Below the pieces are notes generated by a model. The model was not told the DNA's origin. It ran no database searches and saw nothing but the letters and a program-made list of their open reading frames with translations. The translations under genes and the position numbers were made by a program. This document shows, in pieces, positions 56,601 through 62,527 of a stretch of DNA of 64,000 nt. The number at the start of each line of letters is the position of its first letter. The first letter of the stretch is position 1. Source of the stretch: Phycisphaerae bacterium (GTDB taxonomy: Bacteria > Planctomycetota > Phycisphaerae > Phycisphaerales > UBA1924); contig JAEUIZ010000040.1 in NCBI GenBank assembly GCA_016793805.1, positions 248,001 to 312,000 on the forward strand, written 5' to 3'.

Positions 56601-56653
56601 ACGTCAACGACTTCATCTGCTTCTCGAACCAGTTCGCGGCCGGTTGCCCGTAG
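53630..56653 (+). CDS. Exported beta-propeller di-heme cytochrome c with Cys-rich C-terminal module
   Basis: About 1007 residues. Signal/anchor at the N-terminus (IAYVTLIACGVGAIGMGLGL). Residues about 40-480 are YVTN-type propeller repeats (HPVDMTPDRTRLLVCNTADN; RALAVSPDGSRVYAAVFNSG). Two heme motifs follow, CASCH near 513 and CVTCH near 694, in a cytochrome-peroxidase/MauG-like region. The last about 60 residues are a two-repeat module (CYANCDGSHVPPILNVSDF; GANCDGSTAPPALNVNDF; end FAAGCP) seen as a sorting/anchoring tail of Phycisphaerales secreted proteins, also called GC-type dockerin. ATG 53630 has AGGA upstream; ATG 53618 is an alternative. Electron-transfer role inferred. Confidence 0.88.
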   Translation: MDTRAIAYVTLIACGVGAIGMGLGLGNPGGARPASGGVNDATTATLVNWETGHVHPVDMTPDRTRLLVCNTADNRLEVFDITTGTPTLVAEIPVGLDPISVRARTNDEVWVVNNISDSVSIVRLSLKNVVATLRTKDEPSDVVFAGSPQRAFVSCSQANTVQVFDPANLAASPIDVAINGEDPRALAVSPDGSRVYAAVFNSGNASTILGGGGLGGGTLAYPPNVVGSAASPYGTTNPPPNSGAGFSPPLAPGNPVPPRVGLIVKKNAAGQWMDDNNGNWTNLVSGPSAAASGRRVGWDMPDRDLAAIDASSLSVTYARGLMNICMAAGVNPATGQIAVVGTDGTNEVRFEPNVNGTFVRVKVGLVNPATLVGTVKDLNPHLTYSTPTLATQAERELAIGDPRGVVFNAAGTLGYVTGMGSNNVVVVNGSGDRAGLSPTIPVGEGPTGLALDEGRSRLYVLNRFAGTISVVSTTTEAVVATVPFYDPTPTAIKVGRKHLYDTHKTSGLGQASCASCHVDGRLDRLAWDLGDPSGAVKQLTGQNLGAGLPGLSPGTANPAFQPWHPMKGPMTTQTLQDIIGKEPLHWRGDRAGIEEFNGAFVGLLGDTVQLTAQEMQEFEDFLATIAFPPNPFRNFDNTLPTSVSLAGHYSPGRFAGSGGLAAGTPLTTGNAQAGLALYTNTTRRLDGGAFACVTCHTLPTGAGPDLTFNLGTQTYQQFPVGPMGEHHAALVSVDGSTNLAIKTPQIRNAYLKVGFEATQLENNAGFGFLHDGSVDSIARFVSEPAFNVASDTEVSDLVAFILCFSGGDLPQGSLTNPLFPPGLPGKDTHAAVGWQTTLVSEAGAPPAQLALISSMIAQAQTNKVGLVVKGVVGGEQRGFVLRTTGANAGNFQSDRAGQVVTPAALRGLASLGGELTYTVVPKGTETRIGIDRDEDGVFDRDQADLSCYANCDGSHVPPILNVSDFVCFLNKYAAGDPGANCDGSTAPPALNVNDFICFSNQFAAGCP

Positions 56654-56675
56654 CGGCCCGGCCAGGGAGACGGGC

Positions 56676-58205
56676 ATGGGACGATCGGCCTTAGCGTGCG
56701 TCTCGGTCGCTCTGGCGACGAGCGTGAGCGGCGCGGCCCGGGGTCAGGCGTGCGAGGCGATCCCCACGTTCGCCGACGGCTTGACGCCCACGCGCGTGCT
56801 GCACGTCGCGCCCGGCGGGAGCAACGCGACGGGCACCGGGAGCGCGTCGAATCCGTATGCGACCATCGCGTTCGCGGCGGGCCTGGCGACACCCGGGACG
56901 CGGGTGGTGGTGGGTGCGGGGACGTACGCGGGCGGCGGGTTCCTGAACGATGTTCGCGGCACGGCGACGGCGCCGATCTGGATCGGGGGCGACGGCACGA
57001 TGCCGATGCCGGTGATCGAGGGCGGGAGCGAGGGGCTGCACCTGGTCCGGCCGAGGTACGTGGTGCTGGAGAACCTGGAGGTGCGCGGGGCGTCGAGCAA
57101 CGGGATCAACTGCGACGACGGGGGCGAGCACGCAAACCCCGATGCGGCGCGATTCCTCGTGTTCCGTCGGCTGTGGATCCACGACATCGGGGGCACGGGC
57201 AACCAGGACGGGCTGAAACTCTCGGGCGTCAACGACTTCGTCGTGCTCGACGCGGCGATCTCTCGCTGCGGCGGAGCGAACTCGGGAAGCGGGATCGACA
57301 TGGTGGGGTGCCACCGCGGGGTGATCGCGCGGAGCACGTTCTCGGAACTCTCGGGCAACGCGGTCCAGGCCAAGGGCGGGAGCGAGGACATCGAGGTCCG
57401 CCGATGCACGATGACGGAGGCGGGGCAGCGGGCGGTGAACATGGGGGGCTCGACGGGGTTCGAGTTTTTCCGGCCCCCGCTCTCGATATCGCAGCCGAAC
57501 TTCGAGGCGCGGAACATCCGTGTGGTGTCGAGCGTGATCGTCGGGTCGGAGGCGCCGGCGGCGTACGTGGGGTGCGTGGACTGCGTGGTGGCGAACAACA
57601 CGATCATTACGCCGCACTCGTGGGTCATGCGGATCCTTCAGGAAACGGTGACGTCGGGCGGGTACACGTTTCTGCCGGCGTCGGGCGGGCGATTCGTGAA
57701 CAACATCGTGTACTTTGATCGCGCGGACCTCTCGACGTTTGTGAACGTGGGCGCGAACACGTCGCCGCAGACGTTTGTGTTTCAGAACAACCTGTGGTAC
57801 GCGCGGGACAATCCGGGGGCATCGACGCCGACGCTGCCCACGCCGGAGACCGGGGGCATCGTCGGGCTGGACCCGCGGTTTGCCGACGCGCAGTTCGGGT
57901 ACTACTTGCTGCGCTGGGAGAGCCCGGCGCGGCGAGCGGGCGTGGGCCCTGGGCCGAGCGGCGGCGATCGGAACGGGATCTGCTACGCGAGCCCGCCGAG
58001 CATCGGCGCGCACCAGTTCTGCTACGCCAACTGCGACACGACGGCGGGGCTCATCTATCTGGCGGTCTCGGACTTCGTGTGTTTCAATAACCAGTTTGTG
58101 GCGGGGAGCCTGTACGCGAACTGCGACGAGAGCACGTCGCCGCCGGTGCTGAACATCCTCGACTTCGTGTGCTTCATCGAGCGTTTCGCGCGGGGCTGCC
58201 CGTAG
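56676..58205 (+). CDS. Exported parallel beta-helix protein with Cys-rich C-terminal module
   Basis: A 509-residue protein, signal peptide MGRSALACVSVALATSVSGAARG. Residues about 40-430 are a right-handed beta-helix of the pectate-lyase/NosD type: VLHVAPGGSNATGTGSASNP is the DUF1565-like start, followed by repeats NLEVRGASSNGINCD, GNAVQAKGGSEDIEV and VVANNTIITPH. Polysaccharide binding or cleavage is likely for the fold but no catalytic residues can be named. The last 60 residues are the same two-repeat module as its neighbour (YANCDESTSPPVLNILDF, end FARGCP; the first repeat is degenerate, FCYANCDTTAG). It begins 22 bases after the cytochrome gene and is likely co-transcribed. Confidence 0.85.
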   Translation: MGRSALACVSVALATSVSGAARGQACEAIPTFADGLTPTRVLHVAPGGSNATGTGSASNPYATIAFAAGLATPGTRVVVGAGTYAGGGFLNDVRGTATAPIWIGGDGTMPMPVIEGGSEGLHLVRPRYVVLENLEVRGASSNGINCDDGGEHANPDAARFLVFRRLWIHDIGGTGNQDGLKLSGVNDFVVLDAAISRCGGANSGSGIDMVGCHRGVIARSTFSELSGNAVQAKGGSEDIEVRRCTMTEAGQRAVNMGGSTGFEFFRPPLSISQPNFEARNIRVVSSVIVGSEAPAAYVGCVDCVVANNTIITPHSWVMRILQETVTSGGYTFLPASGGRFVNNIVYFDRADLSTFVNVGANTSPQTFVFQNNLWYARDNPGASTPTLPTPETGGIVGLDPRFADAQFGYYLLRWESPARRAGVGPGPSGGDRNGICYASPPSIGAHQFCYANCDTTAGLIYLAVSDFVCFNNQFVAGSLYANCDESTSPPVLNILDFVCFIERFARGCP

Positions 58206-58209
58206 GGGG

Positions 58210-60141
58210 TCAGCGCTTGACGGCGCGGAGGCCGAGGAAGAGCGGGATCTCGCGGCGGGCGCGGTCCTCCTCGGCGGCGCGTGGGCCGGGCTGGCTGCGA
58301 CGCATGCTGGGCCATTCTTCGAGCGCCTCGATGACGAATCCGGCGTCGGCGAGGGCCTTGATGTAGGCCTGGAGCGGGCGGTGGAAGGTCATGGTGGTGA
58401 CGGCCTCGTTGCCGTGCGCGGCGCGGCCCGGGTTCATGACGATCGGGGACTGCCCGGGCGAGAGGTAACCATCGACACGACGAAACTGGCGCGGCTTCGG
58501 AGCCCGGCCGGCGGGAGCGCCCTTGCTGTTGCGCGGCGTGCGAGGCTCGTCCCAGGCCCAGGACGTCTGACCCGGGGCACGGAACGCGGGGTGGAGGACG
58601 ACGGCGACGAATCGACCGCCGGGAACGAGCACGGCCGCCAGCCCGCGGAAGACCGGCTCGATGGTGTCGATGTTCATGAGGGCCATGACGCAGGTGGCGG
58701 CGTCGTGCGGGCCGAGGTTGAGGGCCGAGAGGTCGCGCGCGTCGGCGACCTCGAATCGGCACTCCGGGACGCGGGCACGGGCGGCATCGATCAAGCGCGG
58801 CGACGCGTCGATGCCCGTGACGGAGACACCGAGTCCCACGAGGCGCTTGGCGAGCATGCCTTGGCCACAGGCGACGTCGAGGACTCGCATGCCGGCGACG
58901 GGATTCAGAAGTCGGAGCGTGCCCGGGAGGATGACGTTGGCGAAGTGGTCGCTGCGGTCCTCGTGGAGGAGGGCGTCGTACCAGGCCGCGACGTGATCCC
59001 AGGAGGTCTCGGCTGCCGGGGTGGCATCGGTGGCAGGCGGCGTGGCGCTGCGCGGGTCGTCGGCGCGAGGCTCGTTCGGCGCGGGCTCGATCGGGGCCGG
59101 CACGACAGGGTGAGGCGAGGCCGGCGCGGGGCGCTTCGGGGGCTCGACGCCGACGCACTTGTAGAAGCCCGCGGGCGCGGGGCTGGAGAGCCGGAGCGAC
59201 TGGCCGGTGGCGGGGTGTGTGAAGCCGAGTTCGGCGGCGTGAAGGGCCATGCGGCCGAGCGGGTCGTCGGTGGCGCCGTAGCGAGGATCGCCGACGATGG
59301 GGTGGCCGAACTCCTTCATGTGGATTCGGATCTGGTTCTTGCGGCCGGTTTCGAGGCGGAGTTGCAAGAGGCTGCGGCCGTGCCCGGACTCGAGAACGCG
59401 GTAGTGGGTGATGGCGAGTTTGGGCTCGTTGGGTCCGACGGCTGGCCCATGGCGCGGCGCGAAACGCTCGGCCCGAGCGAGTTGCCCGAGTTCGACGCTC
59501 CCGGCCGCGCCGAACTCTTCATCCTGGATGAAACTCTGGATGGTCCCGCCTGGTTTCTGTCGCGAGGGACGCGGCTCGGTGGAGCCCGCGGCGAGGCCGA
59601 TCGGTGCGGCGGGCTCCGAGGCGCCGATCTCGCCCTGGACGACGGCGAGGTAGAGGCGATGCACGCGGCGGCTGCGGAAGTCCTCCTTGAGCCATCGGAA
59701 GGCGCGCTCGGACTTGGCGAACACGAGCAAGCCAGAGGCTTCCTTGTCGAGTCGGTGGACGATCCAGGCCTTGGTGCCGCGCTGGCGTTTCTGGTCGCGG
59801 ACGTAGAACTTGACCATGTCGAAGAGGGCGGGGCGTTTCTCCCCGGGCATGTTGGAGGTGAGGAGGCCGGCGGGCTTGTCGACGACGAGGAGGTGCTCGT
59901 CCTCGTGGACGATGTCGAGGTCGCGCGGGGGCTCGGCGCGGCGGGGCTTGCCGCGGGCGGGCTTGGGCCCGCGGCCGGGGCCGCGATCGCCGAAGGGGCG
60001 TCCCTGGCCGCGCGGGGGACCGGAACCGCGTGGGCCGCCGGCGGCACGAGGCCGACCCTGGTTGCGCGAGTCGCCAGCGGCGCCCGGCGGCGTGACCCGT
60101 CGCGGGGTGAGCGGCGCGTCGTGCGGGCCACCGGGGCTCAT
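58210..60141 (-). CDS. RluA-family pseudouridine synthase fused to a SAM-dependent methyltransferase
   Basis: A 643-residue fusion. Residues 1-72 are a Gly/Pro/Arg-rich disordered tail. Residues 75-350 are a pseudouridine synthase: LDIVHEDEHLLVVDKPAGLL, then HRLDKEASGLLVFAKS with catalytic Asp near 132, and GRKNQIRIHMKEFGHPIVGD. A Pro/Ala-rich linker spans about 350-375. Residues 375-643 are a class I methyltransferase with VLDVACGQGML near 418. RNA modification by both halves on one target is an attractive inference. ATG at 60141 overlaps the coaB stop by four bases (ATGA). No frameshift seen. Confidence 0.88.
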   Translation of the reverse strand: MSPGGPHDAPLTPRRVTPPGAAGDSRNQGRPRAAGGPRGSGPPRGQGRPFGDRGPGRGPKPARGKPRRAEPPRDLDIVHEDEHLLVVDKPAGLLTSNMPGEKRPALFDMVKFYVRDQKRQRGTKAWIVHRLDKEASGLLVFAKSERAFRWLKEDFRSRRVHRLYLAVVQGEIGASEPAAPIGLAAGSTEPRPSRQKPGGTIQSFIQDEEFGAAGSVELGQLARAERFAPRHGPAVGPNEPKLAITHYRVLESGHGRSLLQLRLETGRKNQIRIHMKEFGHPIVGDPRYGATDDPLGRMALHAAELGFTHPATGQSLRLSSPAPAGFYKCVGVEPPKRPAPASPHPVVPAPIEPAPNEPRADDPRSATPPATDATPAAETSWDHVAAWYDALLHEDRSDHFANVILPGTLRLLNPVAGMRVLDVACGQGMLAKRLVGLGVSVTGIDASPRLIDAARARVPECRFEVADARDLSALNLGPHDAATCVMALMNIDTIEPVFRGLAAVLVPGGRFVAVVLHPAFRAPGQTSWAWDEPRTPRNSKGAPAGRAPKPRQFRRVDGYLSPGQSPIVMNPGRAAHGNEAVTTMTFHRPLQAYIKALADAGFVIEALEEWPSMRRSQPGPRAAEEDRARREIPLFLGLRAVKR

Positions 60142-60803
60142 GGCGTCACCGGGCGTTTGGCGTCGAGGAGGTCCAAGAGCCACCCGGCGAAGATGGTCTT
60201 TGGAAGGGCGCCGGCGGTGCGCGTCTCGGTGCCGTCGGCGGCGAGGACGACGGCCTCGATCGTGTCGCCGTCCATTGTTTCGAGCGGATTGCCGACGACC
60301 ATGTCGATGCGTTTGCGTTCGAGTTTGCTGCGGGCGGAGGCGAGGAGTTCTTCTCGTGGCTCGAGCGCGAAGCCGACGAGCAACTGGCCGGGCGTGCGTC
60401 TGGACGCCACCTCGGCGAGCAGGTCGGGCGTGGGCTCGAGTTGGAGCGAGAGCGTCTCGTTCTTTCGGCGGAACTTGCCCCCGAAGAACTGCGGGTCCAC
60501 CTTGGGGCGATAGTCGGCGACGGCGGCGGCCATGACGAGCACCGAGGCCCTCGGGGCCTCGACGGCCAGCAGCCCGCGCAGGTCCTCGCAGGTTCGGAAC
60601 CGGATGACGCGCACGCGCGGGTCGGCGGGCGTGCGAGCGACCGGCCCGAGGAGCAGGGTCACGCTCCAGCCTCGGCGGGCGGCCTCGTCGGCGAGCGCGA
60701 CACCCAGCCGTCCCGAGGAACGATTGCCCAGAAAGCGCACGGCGTCGATGGGCTCGTGCGTCGGGCCGGCGGTGATCAGGAGTGTTCGGGTGGAGTCAGG
60801 CAA
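60138..60803 (-). CDS. coaB: Phosphopantothenoylcysteine synthase (CoaB), stand-alone
   Basis: A 221-residue DFP domain. TAGPTHEPIDAVRFLGNRSSGRLG is the CoaB signature (key TxGxTxEPIDPVRFxxNxSSGxxG) and AAVADYRPK, GFALE and NPLETM follow as in the family. The N-terminal flavoprotein CoaC half, fused in most bacteria, is absent, so decarboxylation must be done by another gene. The start appears to be a TTG at 60803; no ATG or GTG fits, and the ribosome site is weak. Joins 4'-phosphopantothenate to cysteine in CoA synthesis. Confidence 0.88.
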   Translation of the reverse strand: MPDSTRTLLITAGPTHEPIDAVRFLGNRSSGRLGVALADEAARRGWSVTLLLGPVARTPADPRVRVIRFRTCEDLRGLLAVEAPRASVLVMAAAVADYRPKVDPQFFGGKFRRKNETLSLQLEPTPDLLAEVASRRTPGQLLVGFALEPREELLASARSKLERKRIDMVVGNPLETMDGDTIEAVVLAADGTETRTAGALPKTIFAGWLLDLLDAKRPVTP

Positions 60804-60908
60804 CTGGCAGTCCGGTGAGGTGGGGTCGATCGTAGCGCGATGGCGGCGAAACGCGAGGGCGCGGCGACCCGAGGACGAGATGACGCGCCCGGACGGCGAG
60901 GGGACGAG

Positions 60909-62450
60909 TCAGGGAGTCGCGAAGAAGGCCGCGACATCGTGCTTGAGTTTCACCAGGTCGTCGTGGCGGATGTACATCATGTGCCCGCACTCGTAGTAGG
61001 TCCGGGTGATGTTGCCACGGAGCGACGCGTCGAGCCCGAGGTGCTCCACGGTGTAGTCGCTGGCGAAGAAGGGCGTCGCGAGGTCGTAGTACCCGCTGGC
61101 GACGAGGACCTTGAGGTGTCGATTCTGCGTCATCGCGCGGCGGAGGGTCTCGGCGACGTTGGCGTAGCGGTTCGAGGCGGAGGCGTAACTCCAGGGGTTG
61201 ACACGCGAGGTCAGGATCTCGTACGCGCTGTCGTTCTCGTAGTTCAGTTCCTCGCGGACGTAGGCGTTGAGTGCCGCGGTGAAGGCGCCCTGGATCGCGG
61301 CGTAACTCGGGTCGAAGTCATATCCGCCGCCGACGCCGTCGCGGTCGATGCCCTGGTATCGGCTGTCGAGGCGGCCGACGGTGCGGCCTCGGTCGCGGAG
61401 GAGTTCCTTGCAGAAGTTCCCGATGTTGACGCGGAGTCGCGAGCGGAGCACGAAGTCCTTGGAGAGCCCGGTGAAGCGGGCGAGGGCCGTGGCGATGCGG
61501 TCGCGTTCGGCGTCGGGAAGCGCGTCGCCCCGCGCGAGGGCCAGGAGGTAGTCGGTCGAGGCCCAGGCCTGGGCCTGGGCGAGGGTCTTGGCGAGGTCGG
61601 CCTGGAGGTCCGGCGCGAGCCGCTTGTGGTACCACGCGGTGGCAGCGTAGGTGGGGACGTAGAGCCAGAAGGGGGTCTCGTTACCCTCGTCGAAGCGGAT
61701 GGTCTGGAAGTTGAGGACGGCGGAGATGAGCACGATGCCGTTGAGGTACATCCCGTGCGTGTCCTGGAGGTACCCCGAGAGCCCGGCGGCGCGGGTGGTG
61801 CCGTAACTCTCCCCGGCGAGGTACTTGGGCGAGTCCCAGCGCTTGTTTCGTGTGGTCCAGAGGCGGATGAAGTCGCCGACCCAGCGGATGTCCTCGTCGA
61901 GGCCCTGGAACTGCCTTGCGGACTCGCCCTCGACGGGCCGGCTGTACCCGGTGCCCACGGGGTCGATGAAGACGAGATCGGCGAGGTCGAGCCAGGAGTG
62001 CTCGTTGTCGACGACGGAGTATGGCGGTGCGGGGATGGTGGGCTCGCCTGGCTTCTCGTCGGGGGTTGCAAAGTTGACGCGGCGCGGGCCGATGGTGCCG
62101 AGATGGAGCCACACGGAGGACGACCCCGGCCCGCCATTGAAGGCGAAGAGGATCGGGCGCTGCGGGGCGTGGGCGTCGCCGGAGGCCGCGTCGGCGTCCT
62201 TGATGTAAGACACGTAGAAGACGTTGGCCTTGGGCTTGCCGTCGTAGTCGGGGAGGTCCATGAGCCCGGCGGTGGCGGTGTACTTGATGGCCGAGCCGTT
62301 GATCGTCACCTCGTGGCGCGTGACGCTGGGGGACTTCTTGTCGGCGGGCTTCTTGTCCTTGGCGGGCTCGTCGATGGGGGACTGCTGGCCCACCGCGGCG
62401 GAGGCGAGCGCGAGGGCGACGAGAAACGAGGCGAGCAGGCGGTGTCTCAT
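60909..62450 (-). CDS. Secreted S10-family serine carboxypeptidase
   Basis: A 513-residue exported peptidase; signal peptide MRHRLLASFLVALALASAAVG. FNGGPGSSSVWLHLG is the S10 oxyanion/substrate motif, VFIDPVGTGYSRP follows, GESYGTTRA gives the nucleophile Ser near 212, GYYDLATPFF the Asp near 452 and ECGHMMYI the His near 489. A Lys-rich stretch (AKDKKPADKK) follows the signal. Full length for bacterial S10 proteins. Releases C-terminal residues from peptides, probably outside the cytoplasm. Divergent from the topoisomerase gene. Confidence 0.93.
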   Translation of the reverse strand: MRHRLLASFLVALALASAAVGQQSPIDEPAKDKKPADKKSPSVTRHEVTINGSAIKYTATAGLMDLPDYDGKPKANVFYVSYIKDADAASGDAHAPQRPILFAFNGGPGSSSVWLHLGTIGPRRVNFATPDEKPGEPTIPAPPYSVVDNEHSWLDLADLVFIDPVGTGYSRPVEGESARQFQGLDEDIRWVGDFIRLWTTRNKRWDSPKYLAGESYGTTRAAGLSGYLQDTHGMYLNGIVLISAVLNFQTIRFDEGNETPFWLYVPTYAATAWYHKRLAPDLQADLAKTLAQAQAWASTDYLLALARGDALPDAERDRIATALARFTGLSKDFVLRSRLRVNIGNFCKELLRDRGRTVGRLDSRYQGIDRDGVGGGYDFDPSYAAIQGAFTAALNAYVREELNYENDSAYEILTSRVNPWSYASASNRYANVAETLRRAMTQNRHLKVLVASGYYDLATPFFASDYTVEHLGLDASLRGNITRTYYECGHMMYIRHDDLVKLKHDVAAFFATP

Positions 62451-62451
62451 G

Positions 62452-62509
62452 GGCTGGATGGTACGGGATCATCGGGCGTGCGTGGGCTATATTGCCGGGT
62501 CATCCAGCC
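62452..62509. promoter_or_regulatory. Inverted repeat bracketing the divergent topoisomerase VI B / S10 peptidase promoters
   Basis: GGCTGGATG (62452-62460) and CATCCAGCC (62501-62509) are perfect 9-bp inverted copies 40 bases apart in a 77-base divergent gap. TATATT at 62488-62493 on the plus strand is a possible -10 for the topoisomerase gene; no -35 is seen. Confidence 0.35.
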
Positions 62510-62527
62510 GCAGCCACGGAGGGCCGC

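Noticed and set aside
53180-56677. Minus-strand frame of about 1165 codons opposite the cytochrome gene
   Set aside because: Arg/Pro/His-rich shadow; the plus strand holds propeller and CxxCH motifs and a matching C-terminal module.
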